The translations under genes were made by a program, and so were the position numbers. From Arthrinium phaeospermum (Eukaryota; Ascomycota; Sordariomycetes; Amphisphaeriales; Apiosporaceae): a stretch of 64,000 nucleotides of DNA. Positions 55,186 through 64,000 of the stretch are shown in pieces (position 1 is the first letter of the stretch; every line of letters begins with the position of its first letter). The DNA is taken from positions 3,906,001 to 3,970,000 of the forward strand of contig QYRS01000002.1 in assembly GCA_006503535.1 (NCBI GenBank), given 5' to 3'. The notes beneath the pieces are model-generated. The model saw only the letters and a list, made by a program, of their open reading frames with translations. It did not search any database and was not told the origin of the DNA.

Positions 55186-57456
55186 TCACAACAACCAGGC
55201 TACCGCCGAAATGAGCATCATGGCCCCCAGGGCACCGTGGGCATGCTGGCGGCCCGTCGCCCCGTTCTTCTTCTTGCCGTCACCGCCACTTCCACTACCA
55301 CTGTCCGAGGAGCTGGGGTGCGCGGCCGCGTAGGCGCGCGAGCCGGGCGCGCCCGTCGACCCCTCGACGCAGCCCTTGGCGCCCCAGACGGCGTCCGAGG
55401 CGGCCTGCCACGTCGTGGCCGGGTGCAGGTAGTTGGCGTACGTGTAGAAGAGGCGGCAGTCGGCGGCCTGGTACTGGAACTGCAGCGGGGTGTCGTCGTC
55501 GCCCTGCTGGTAGGCGTTGCGGAAGTTGACGCCGCCGCCGTAGAGGCGCAGGGGGAAGGCGTCCATGGCGATGGGCTGGGCGGCCTGCCAGGCGCTCGTC
55601 TGGGACGGGGAGAGCAGGCTCGCCTGCGCCGCGAGGAGGGCGTTGGACATGTTGACGGTGGAGTAGATGTTCTCGAACTCGAGGGACTGCGCCCCGCGCA
55701 CGCCGCCCATGATCTGCATGGGCCCCGTCCCCGGCCGGCCGCCGAAGGCGACGGTGCGGACGCCGCCCACGTTGGTCATGAGGTTCACGAAGGTGGTGCA
55801 GGTCGAGGCGCACACGCCGTCGCCGACGATGAGGATGTCGTCCGGGCTGTAGGGCGGCGTCGTCGGCGACTGGGCCACGGGGCCGTAGCCGCGGATGGGG
55901 TCGTCCCGCGTCGAGGTGGCGGCGTAGTCGCGGTTCGCGTACAGGGCCGACACGGAAACCCCGAGCTGGGCCGCGCCGTCGGTGTTGAGGAAATCGTCGA
56001 GCGAGTTGAACCGCGTCTTCTGGTCGGGTTCGACCTGCCCCCGCCAGGCCAAGGGGTACACGGCGGCGTTGTCCTGGGGGTCCACGACGCCGAAGAGGGC
56101 GGCCATGGCGTTGGTGGCGTCGCTGCGGCGGAAGCGCGTGGCCGAGTAAGGGAGGTCGCTCGGGAAGAAGAGGCGGAAGAGGTCGAAGGCGCGGATGATG
56201 TCGCCGCCGCCGTTGCCGGACACGTCGATGATGAGGCGCTTGCGGCCCGACTTGATGGCGTCGCTCACCAGCTTGGTGGCGACGTTGGCGAAGGTGGCCG
56301 AGGAGCCGTCGGGCTGCCCCTCGCTGTTGAAGCTCGGGATGAACATGACGGCCGTCTGGTCGTCGAGGTAGAAGCCGTTCATCTGGTTGTACTGGTCGCG
56401 CACCACCGTCGGCGGGTACTGCGCGGGGCTCGACGGTGAGGGTGTGGCCTGTGTCTCGTCGTTCTGCGCGCCGCCGCCGCCGCCGCTGCTGCCGTCGATG
56501 ACTTCTTCTGCTTCTTCCTCGTAGGGCTTCTTGAGCTTCCCGTTCCTCGTGCGCGTGGCGCGCTTGGTCGTCTTGGAGGCGGGCAGGCAGTACTGCTCGA
56601 ACATGCCCTCGGCGGTCGTCGCGACGCCGCGCCCCGGCAGCTTGGTCAGGGTGTCGATGGAGAGGGTGGTGCCGTTGGCGAAGCCGATGAGGGTGCTGTT
56701 GCTGCCGGGCCAGACGCCGGGGTTGGAGAAGGTGCCGAGCGCGGCGACGGGGCTGGCGCCGCCGGCCAGCAGGGCCAGCGAGGGGAAGAGCGAGTTCCAC
56801 CGCGCGTCGGGGTCCTGGCTCGTGATGTGGCTGGCGGCGTTGTTGAGGTAGTCGGCGGCCTTCTGCCCGTTGATGGTCGTGACGGCGGAGACCTCGACGG
56901 GGCCCGTGCCGATCAAGGGCGCGTCGCTCGCCATGTACGGCTGCGGCACGGCGCGTCCGTCGACGGAGACGGACACCATGGCGTGGTTCGTATCCCGGCT
57001 AAAGGAGAAGATGCTGGTGGAGCACGGCCAGACGAAGAGATGGCCGTCGTTGGCCGAGGTGATGAGGTTCTGGATGTCGCTGTCGAACTGGTACTGGCTC
57101 GTGTAGGCCGTCTTGCCGATCTTGTCCAGCCCGCCCAGGATGTCGGTGGCGGGGGACAGGTAGGTCTTGGGAGGGGCCTTGAGGGCTTCGAGGGTGGACT
57201 GGAACTGGACGTACTTGCGCAGCTCCGTGAGCCACTGGCGGGCCGTGTCCGATTCGAATGGCAGGGCAGACAGGCAGTCCTGCGCCAGCTGACCGGGTAT
57301 CGGACTACCTTGCGGATTGTTCAGTATGGCTTGGTTCAGCGTGGTACAAGCATCAGTCGCCGAGGTCTCCTGCCAATATCGCGGTTTTACCCCCTGGGGG
57401 ATCGACGCTGCCCCGGCCAGGCGCAGTGCCGAGACGATGGCAATCAGGTTCCGCAT
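55186..57456 (-). CDS. Secreted S41/CPAF-like peptidase, probably GPI-anchored
   Basis: One frame of 756 residues. The N-terminus MRNLIAIVSALRLAGAAS is a signal peptide. The N-terminal part has NDGH (His139), as in the CPAF-like subgroup of family S41. The tail-specific protease core follows, with LIIDVSGNGGGD and GDGVCASTCTTF, where Ser551 is the expected nucleophile. A glutamate in SLEFEN (593 or 595) may complete a Ser-His-Glu set. A Gly/Glu/Lys-rich, probably disordered loop (about 310-345) interrupts the domain. The C-terminus is Ser/Gly/Lys-rich and ends in a short hydrophobic segment (MMLISAVAWLL), fitting a GPI signal. It probably acts at the cell wall. Natural substrates are unknown. 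Confidence 0.88.
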   Translation of the reverse strand: MRNLIAIVSALRLAGAASIPQGVKPRYWQETSATDACTTLNQAILNNPQGSPIPGQLAQDCLSALPFESDTARQWLTELRKYVQFQSTLEALKAPPKTYLSPATDILGGLDKIGKTAYTSQYQFDSDIQNLITSANDGHLFVWPCSTSIFSFSRDTNHAMVSVSVDGRAVPQPYMASDAPLIGTGPVEVSAVTTINGQKAADYLNNAASHITSQDPDARWNSLFPSLALLAGGASPVAALGTFSNPGVWPGSNSTLIGFANGTTLSIDTLTKLPGRGVATTAEGMFEQYCLPASKTTKRATRTRNGKLKKPYEEEAEEVIDGSSGGGGGAQNDETQATPSPSSPAQYPPTVVRDQYNQMNGFYLDDQTAVMFIPSFNSEGQPDGSSATFANVATKLVSDAIKSGRKRLIIDVSGNGGGDIIRAFDLFRLFFPSDLPYSATRFRRSDATNAMAALFGVVDPQDNAAVYPLAWRGQVEPDQKTRFNSLDDFLNTDGAAQLGVSVSALYANRDYAATSTRDDPIRGYGPVAQSPTTPPYSPDDILIVGDGVCASTCTTFVNLMTNVGGVRTVAFGGRPGTGPMQIMGGVRGAQSLEFENIYSTVNMSNALLAAQASLLSPSQTSAWQAAQPIAMDAFPLRLYGGGVNFRNAYQQGDDDTPLQFQYQAADCRLFYTYANYLHPATTWQAASDAVWGAKGCVEGSTGAPGSRAYAAAHPSSSDSGSGSGGDGKKKNGATGRQHAHGALGAMMLISAVAWLL

Positions 57457-58379
57457 CTTGTTGGTTCAGGGCTCGAATGTCGTGACTGTTGAGTGTTGAC
57501 TGACCCAAATCCAACCTTCCTTGGGGACTGCATCGGGCCCTCGCCCCTATATAAACCCAAGTTATTGTTGACACAGGACGGGGACGACGGAGGCTTTGGG
57601 CTACACGCCTTAGATTGGTCTCGAGCTGCGCCATGGTAAACATGGCCCGTCGCAGCCCCGTGCCCTATGTTGTTGCTGACTCTCTACTCTGCGCCTCTCC
57701 CATGTCTGCCAACAGACGCAATTACGACGCTCCTCGTTGAAGACTACAACTCTCTCGCCCTGCCCATTAGCCCGGTCAGCAAAGGCTTGAACTCGCCTAT
57801 TTTTAGCACTTGATAGCGCATGCTCGGCAACTAGCAGTCGCACAAGGGACCGCCGTATTGGGAATTAGCCTGAGGTAGCCAAAGTAAATTACAGGGACCG
57901 CCGCCGCCATGGTGTTTACCCCTATTGTTTATTCGGTTGTGGCTGCCCGAGCTGCCCGAAAATATAAATAATCATACTTTCCAGCAACGCTCCCCCTAAG
58001 CCGCCACGGCCACACGAGGCGATGCACCGCGCCCCCTCTTTCCCCTCGGACACGACAGCAATGCGTCTAATACGGGCAGGGGCACCATGTGAGTCTAGCA
58101 TGCGCGAGAGCTGACAAGCGTAAACACACAGAGCAAAAGTAATTTGTGGTATTGCGGCTGGTGATGGTAGAGAACAATACCTCATGTAATCAATGGCATT
58201 CTGTGTTGACAATGAACGGTGCACTCGTTTGTTATTGCCAATATGGATGCATGTGACAGACAGCCTGTGTCCTCAATCCCCATCTCATTATCGTAGTCCT
58301 CATTACAATTTCGTATACCCCAGAACTATGCGTCCATCGTCAATTTGTCTCCTGTGGGGCAGTACTCAACACCAACCGT
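57457..58379. other. Intergenic region with no gene seen
   Basis: Promoter of the S41-type gene on the left and 3' flank of the TauD-type gene on the right. A TATATAAA-type box lies near 57545-57555 relative to the minus-strand gene. No coding frame with features was found. Confidence 0.6.
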
Positions 58380-59697
58380 CTATGCTGGCCCATCGTCAAC
58401 CAGCTCCCCTTCGTCCAGCAACCCCAGGGCCTGACGCCTCGTCGGCGCACTGGGGTCGAAGTAGGGCTTCTCAGCCAGCGCCGTGACTCGTGTTCCATGC
58501 CTCGGGTACTTGCCGCCATAGTCCCAGCTCGCGTTGTGGATCGTGATTCTGTCTCCTGGATTAGCACCTGGCAACAATCGTAGTTGGGATAATAGAGGAA
58601 AGAGGGGGAAAACGGGGACTCTGGGCTTACCTGTTATCCCACAAGGCGCTGGTGCCCGGGGTCCACTTGAACCGCAGCTGGATGTCGACATTCTTCTCGT
58701 AGACGTCGTACAAGTAGTTCAAGATCACATCGCTCTCGCCGCGGTCGAGCCCGACGATGCGGTCCGTCATGGCGCGGTTGACAAACAGCGACTTCCAGCC
58801 CGTGGCCGGGTGGACGCGGACCAGCGGGTGCACGCGCTCGACGTACCTGGGCCCGGCCTCGGGGCGGTCCCGGTCCAGGTAGGGGTGGGCCGAGCGGTAG
58901 ACGGCCTGCTTGCCGTCGATGATCTTGCGGAACCCCGGGCTCAGCTTCTCGTAGGCCGCGTACCCGCTCGCCCACAGCGTGTCCCCGCCCACCGGCGGCA
59001 CCGTGTCGTTGTGCAGGTGCGTGATGCCCGCCGGCTGCAGCTCGTGCACGAGATCCGTGTGCCACCGCGACGCGCCCCCCGGGTTCCGGAAGTCGGCTTT
59101 GCGCTCCGTGGCTTGCAGGTCCGGCCAGATGACGGACACGCCCAGCTCTCCGGGGACTTGGGGGACTTGGGGCTGGTTTATTGAAGACCATGTCAGAGAG
59201 GAAACAAATTGAAATAATAGGAGAAAACCGGACTAGATCGGCTGGCTACTCACGTGCACTTCGGGGACACCATAGTACTTGCCCAGCTCGAGCTGCTGGT
59301 GCGGCGAGATATCCTGGTTACGGAAGAAGACGACGCTCCGCTCCGCAATAAGCAAGGCCAGCTCGTCCTTCTGCTGGTCCGTCAGGTCCTTGAGCTGCAG
59401 GCCCTCGATCTCGGTGCCGATGTGCGTGGTCAGGTCCGTGACCTTGCTGGCGGCGGACAGCAGGGCGCTCTTGGACTTGTCGGCGCGCGCGCCCGCGTCC
59501 CGGTGCTCCCACGGCTCGCTGCGGATCCGGAGGACGTCCTGCAGGTAGAGCGGCCGCGAGGGCCGGTAGGGGTAGCCGTTGGACAGGTCGACGCCGCCCT
59601 TCTTCAGCCGGGCCAGGGTCGGCTCCGGAAGGCCCAGGGTGTCCTTGATGGGCGGGGCGACGTCGACGATGTGGTCTGCGATGGGGGCGGGGGCCAT
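58380..59697 (-). CDS. TauD/TfdA-type 2-oxoglutarate dioxygenase
   Basis: Three exons (59697-59254, 59172-58631, 58548-58380) give 384 residues, typical of fungal sulfonate dioxygenases. The iron ligands are visible as His186 and Asp188 in SRWHTD and His333 in ITIHNASWDY. Arg345 or Arg349 in PRHGTRV is the expected 2-oxoglutarate anchor. FFRNQDISPHQQLELGK and VIWPDLQ are family blocks. The enzyme uses Fe(II), 2-oxoglutarate and O2 to hydroxylate the carbon beside a sulfonate or similar group, releasing sulfite and an aldehyde (as with taurine and yeast Jlp1). The actual substrate is not shown. It is divergent from a Dal5-family permease and near a flavin monooxygenase. Confidence 0.93.
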
Positions 59698-60872
59698 GTT
59701 GAAGTTTGACAGTTACAACGGGATGATGGGATGTGTTAGTAAGTATCTAGACCAGAATATGGTTTGGTAAAGTGATCGTATTATGACCATTTGCACATGG
59801 GACTGTCTAGCTAATATAATGAATGGGATTGACGACGAAGCCGAGATCTCCCCAGAGACACCCAACTGCGAGCACGTTGTCGCTCGGCTGGATTCATTTG
59901 TAATCTACAATACCGATGAGGGGTGTTCTCCTCCTTCTCCAATGCTCAGTCAATCGGATCCGGAGAAGATGTGTGTCCTAACACTGAAGTTCCTCCGCGA
60001 CCATGGATTGGTAATTCCCCCTCTTTTGCGAGAATCGCGATGTGGCACGCCTACTGCATGCTGATAAGGACATATCTAAAGGAAAATGTAATAGACCGTC
60101 TCTCATTGGCGTGTTATGCCGATTCGTGATATGCAACGCGGATGGTGCGAACTCAATCGCCGTTTCTGGGGTCGTCGGTGATATGTGCACCTTGGCCGAG
60201 ATGTATGGCGTGATTGGGGGTACCGCTGGTGTCACTACCACCATCTCCGCACGGCATGCACGACCAGGAAAACGCAATGGCGGGTGTCAAGACATGTTAT
60301 CCCACGGCACAGCAATACAACGGAATGCAAAACCCAATTTCGTGGAAATCTAGACATGTTTGCCGAGAAATCAATTCGGTGGTCACTGACTACCCACCCA
60401 ATCCAAAAAGGGGGGTTTTCTAATGCGGATCTATCCGACCTGTTGACGTTGTACTCCAGACAATTGACAGCGTATCTCCGAAAACCCGCCATTGATGTTT
60501 AATACGGTACAAACGAACACCTGCTAATGCAGTCCGCTGTAATGGACGAGTTGTTTATGCCACAATGCCGTGGCCCGTGGTGTGTGCGAGTCATGCGGCT
60601 GCTTTTCCAGATGGCCAACGTCGATAACACAGTCCTTCCCCGGAATGCGTTATGGACTCCTGCGCGTCACGAGATGGCGGCGGCACTTGAATCTGCAGGT
60701 TAGGAGAGCTTAGCACTAGCGGATCAAGACATGTTTGGACGGTGAGTTGGATTGGTAGAGATATAGGTCATATGAGGGACTTATTCTTGGGCATTCGGTA
60801 TGCTTCGGACATCAGCCACTCGCGAATCAATGGAAGTTCTCGCGACCCGCCTCATAGGTCTTACGGGAAAAT
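59698..60872. promoter_or_regulatory. Shared divergent region of TauD-type and permease genes
   Basis: About 1.2 kb between divergent starts. I see a TGATAAG site (about 60061-60067) fitting a GATA nitrogen-regulator core, but no full ATGRYRYCAT palindrome of the CYS3 sulfur regulator. An open frame at 59819-60064 (about 81 codons) has somewhat protein-like sequence and might be a relic, but has no recognisable domain. Confidence 0.4.
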
Positions 60873-62438
60873 ATGGTCTCTAAAGACGAAGCCATCGTTC
60901 AGGAGAACACGAAGACGCCTGTTGCTCCCAACGAACCGACCCGCGGGAGCGACACCAACTCCGACTCTATCCCGGTCTCCAAGGAAGTGAAGCGGACATG
61001 GCGCTCGTACCTGTGGGACAGTCTCGACAAATCCCCCGAAGAGCGGCGGTTCCTGGCCAAGCTCGACGCCGTCCTCCTCGTCCTCGCGTCCCTCGGCTAC
61101 TTCATCAAGTGCCTCGACCAGGTCAACGTCAGCAGCGCCTTCGTCAGCGGCATGAAGGAGGACCTAGGCCTCTACGGGAACCAGCTGAACTACATGACCC
61201 TGTGTTGGAACGTGGGGTACTTGATCGGCGAGATACCCAGGTGAGCCAAGCCCTCAACTGGACCGTGATCATCACCCTTTAACTCACTTACCCTGTCTGC
61301 CACTAGTAACATGCTCCTGACCCGCATCCGCCCCTCGATCTGGATCCCGGCCTGCGAGGTCACCTGGTCCGTCCTGACCATCCTCCTGACGCAGTGCTCG
61401 AGCGCGACGCAGATCTACGCGCTGCGCTTCTTCATCGGCCTGGCCGAGTCCGGGTTCTACCCGGGCACGCAGTACGTCATCGGGTCGTGGTACCGTCAGG
61501 ACGAGCTGGCCAAGCGGTCCTGCCTCTTCCACGCCTGCGGGCCCATCGGCTCCATGTTCTCGGGCTACCTGATGGCCGCCGTCTACCGGCTGGACGGCCG
61601 GCACGGCTACCGCGGTTGGCAGTGGCTCTTCATCGTCAACACGGTCATCTCCCTGCCCATCGCCGTCGTCGGCTTCTTCCTGATGCCCGACGTGCCCGAC
61701 GTGACGCGGGCCTTCTGGCTCACCGACGCCGAAAAGGAGATGGCCCGGACGCGGATGCGGCTCGAGGGCCGCGCGGGCCGCGACCGGGGAGGGTCCTACA
61801 GCAAAGCCACATTTAAAAGGATCTTCACGTCCTGGCACATCTACGCCCTGCCGCTGCTCTACATCTTCTACAACAACGGCAGCGGCTACGGCGGCCAGCC
61901 CGCCTTCCAGCTCTGGCTCAAGTCCGAGGGCTACGGAGTCGCCGCCGTCAACGCGTACCCGACCCTCGCGCCGGCCGTGGCCGTCGTCTTCACATTGATC
62001 TACGCCTGGTCGTCGGACTCGGTGCTGCGGGGCGCGCGCTGGCCGCCCGTCGTGTTCGCGGGGACGGTGCTCGTCGGGCTCAACTCGAGCCTGGCCGCGT
62101 GGGACCTTATACCGGCGGGGTGGAAGTGGGCTTGCTACGTGCTGGGGCTGATGGGCGGGGGCGTCTCGGGGCTGCTGTTTGCGTGGGCGCACGAGATTTG
62201 CGGCGGGGACAATGAGGAGAGGGCGCTCGTGGTGGCGGCTATGAACGAGATGTCCTTCGTCGTCCAGGCTTGGCTGCCTTTGGTTGTTTGGCAGCAGGTC
62301 GAGGCGCCGCGGTATCGCAAGGGGTTCGTTACGAGTGTGTTTCTCAATGTGGGCGAGATCGGCATGGCGCTGCTGATTCGGTTTCTGCATCGGCGCGAGC
62401 TGGCGCAGAGGGCGCGGAGAGGTTCGGTTGAGGCTTAG
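60873..62438 (+). CDS. MFS permease, Dal5/anion:cation symporter family
   Basis: Two exons (60873-61240, 61307-62438) give 499 residues. After a hydrophilic N-terminus (about 60 residues) come twelve likely membrane segments. LLASLGYFIKCLDQVNVSSA-type TM1, NQLNYMTLCWNVGYLIGEIPS and RFFIGLAESGFYPGTQYVIG are typical of the fungal allantoate/pantothenate-type (Dal5) group. A cytosolic loop (about 275-300) separates the halves. The group transports small organic anions such as allantoate, pantothenate, nicotinate and, in the yeast Soa1 type, sulfonates and sulfite. The divergent TauD-type dioxygenase makes an organosulfonate or related anion a reasonable guess. Confidence 0.92.
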
Positions 62439-63234
62439 ACCGGGTCTTAGATGATCATCCAGCATCAACCTATGTCGATGGCATGGCACATTTCTAGTAG
62501 ATAATAGCAGTGGGACGATGGGCTTTTCTCACGATAAACATAAGTTCACATGAGGCATAAATCTCCCAGAATCTTGTCAATTGGTAGTCCCACAAAGGTC
62601 TAAAGAGACCCATCTCCCCCTGTACACGTGACCCAGACTGCATTGGGTTTTCCTCATCGGTCTTGATCTGTGAGAAGTTCTTCAAAATGCTTCATGAATC
62701 TCATAGACCAACGTACGTTGAAAGCACCAAGACTCGCACACTGCAAGGAACGACTGCCCCGAATCAGAAGAAGGCGTGGGGGGGCTGGGAGGAAGCACGC
62801 CATCAAGAGTGCATATTGCTTCATAGCTCTCCTAGGTGTGAACGCGCGGGGGATCGGAACTGAGGGGCTCCCCCGGCCGCGGCGGGCTGATAAAGCAAGA
62901 AAAGACATCGTGCAGACAGAAGCAGCATGGGTGATGGCGAATACTGATGCAATATGCCGCGCCGCGGTTGTACAAAGGCGGGGGACACGGTATCAACTCG
63001 TACGAAAGGACCTGTTATCTCATCTTTTGGTTTCCATTGTTGACTCGCTCTGCGTGACAGATAAGTCAAAATAGTAAAATGCCGCTACTTTATAATATGC
63101 ATTGACTTTGCTTCAGCATTTCCTTCGACTAGCTTTGATTAAAGTTGAACGTTCTTTTAGTCCTGTTTACTTGATATCAGCTCCGGTAGACTTCACTGCC
63201 ATTAGGGATATCACCACACACTGTCTTCATCGGT
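62439..63234. other. Intergenic region, promoter of the monooxygenase
   Basis: About 800 bp between two same-strand genes. Short open frames have no domain. No RNA gene was seen. Confidence 0.6.
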
Positions 63235-64000
63235 ATGGGGTCCGTTACGCAAGAGGCCCAGCTACTGCGGGATGTCCAAAGCGTCGCCGTGATAGGCGCC
63301 GGGATCTCCGGGGTTGCCTCGGCCGCCCATCTTCTCCGGTACGGGCTCGACGTGACCGTGTTTGAGCGATCAAGCATAGCAGGCGGCGTCTGGCACTATG
63401 ACCCCCGGACGGCCCAGGAGCCCCCGTATCCCAACGAACACCCGCCGGCCCCTTCAGAAGTCGATCCCAGCGGTTCTCTGGGGGAAACCGACACACATGC
63501 GAAAGTCAGTTTCGATGAGGCTTCCATCGTCCACGCACCACCTGGACCTTGCTATGCCGGCCTGCGCAACAATGTGCCCACCTCGCTCATGAGGAGTACG
63601 CTACTGGACTGGCCAGCGGGGAGTGAAGACTTTGTCAGCCAGGACCACCTGGAAAGATACATACAGCGACTGGCAGAGCACACTGGATCGCAGGAAAAGA
63701 CTCTATACGACACCAGCGTGGAATCCGTCCACAAAACCCCCGGCGCCCAGCAATGGACCCTACACAGCCGCACCCTTGTCCGGCTCGAAACGGGCGAAAC
63801 CGATTTCCAGTTCGTCGACCGGACGTGGCAGTTCGATGCCGTGGTGGTCGCCAGCGGCCACTACCACGAACCCCGGGTCCCGGACATCCCGGGCCTGCAG
63901 GACCTGAAGCAGCGCTTCCCGGACCGGGTGATGCATTCCAAGCGGTACCGCACCCCGGACACCTTCCGGGACCAGAACGTCTTCATCATCGGCGCCGGCG
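63235..64000 (+). CDS. Flavin-containing monooxygenase, 3' truncated by window
   Basis: The first 255 codons are present and the gene continues past the right edge. The FAD-binding GAGISG is at residues 21-26, followed by FERSSIAGGVW. Later come VVVASGHYHEPRVPDIPG and the position of the FMO signature (FxGxxxHxxxY), here Phe228, His234 and Tyr238, with Asp replacing the usual Gly. The second dinucleotide-binding motif starts at VFIIGAG at the window edge. FMOs use NADPH and O2 to oxygenate soft nucleophiles such as N or S. It lies downstream of the permease and TauD-type genes and may belong to the same pathway. No intron was seen up to the edge. Confidence 0.92.
   Translation, partial: MGSVTQEAQLLRDVQSVAVIGAGISGVASAAHLLRYGLDVTVFERSSIAGGVWHYDPRTAQEPPYPNEHPPAPSEVDPSGSLGETDTHAKVSFDEASIVHAPPGPCYAGLRNNVPTSLMRSTLLDWPAGSEDFVSQDHLERYIQRLAEHTGSQEKTLYDTSVESVHKTPGAQQWTLHSRTLVRLETGETDFQFVDRTWQFDAVVVASGHYHEPRVPDIPGLQDLKQRFPDRVMHSKRYRTPDTFRDQNVFIIGAG

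Noticed and set aside
55117..56800. Long plus- and minus-strand frames (440 and 501 codons) over the S41-type gene
   Set aside because: Arg/Pro/Gly-rich translations typical of wrong frames in GC-rich coding DNA.
61284..62489. 401-codon minus-strand frame over the permease
   Set aside because: Antisense shadow of a membrane-protein exon.

Overview
The window is nuclear DNA of a filamentous ascomycete (Pezizomycotina, probably Sordariomycetes). Genes carry short introns (about 47-164 bp) with GTRNGT-like donors, ACTAAC/GCTAAT-like branch sites and AG acceptors. Coding regions are GC-rich with C-ending codons, and the gene set is typically fungal: Dbp4, Ras1, Nbp35, a Hos3-type deacetylase, giant Ser/Thr-rich wall proteins and a Dal5-family permease. 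I rebuilt exon structures by hand. Every spliced model below keeps frame across all its junctions.

Layout. 1-5054 has no convincing gene and ends in a long pyrimidine-rich stretch that is probably the leader of a two-PAS-domain protein (5055-7066). Then come a Yip4/YIPF6 Golgi membrane protein (7976-9111), the ribosome-biogenesis helicase Dbp4 (9577-12142, minus), a dienelactone hydrolase (13234-13983), and a cell-surface pair. The pair is a 3300-residue mucin-like protein (14147-24170, minus) and a divergent, probably GPI-anchored protein (24819-25994). A short-chain dehydrogenase with five introns (26392-27580), a coiled-coil nuclear-type protein (27876-28806) and an unrecognised 374-residue protein (29259-30627, minus) follow. 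30628-34155 is gene-poor, with small repeats, a hairpin and one doubtful small split gene.

The second half holds an unrecognised Cys-rich protein (34156-35895, minus), Ras1 (37324-38348, minus), a 6.3-kb gene-poor gap, a small probably mitochondrial protein with an internal duplication (44634-45079, minus), a MoCF/CinA-type molybdopterin-binding-domain protein with two micro-exons (45789-47146, minus), glia maturation factor (47555-48309), Nbp35 (48409-49437, minus), a Hos3-like deacetylase with a long AT-hook-bearing tail (50745-54506) and a secreted S41/CPAF-like protease with a probable GPI signal (55186-57456, minus).

The right end looks like a small catabolic cluster: a TauD-type 2-oxoglutarate dioxygenase (58380-59697, minus), a divergent Dal5-type transporter (60873-62438) and a flavin-containing monooxygenase that runs off the window (63235-64000). 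A reasonable inference is uptake and oxidative breakdown of an organosulfonate or similar small anion. The most interesting items are this cluster, the giant surface protein with its divergent partner, and the micro-exons that carry the core motifs of the MoCF-domain gene. I saw no clear transposon, rRNA, tRNA or CRISPR.
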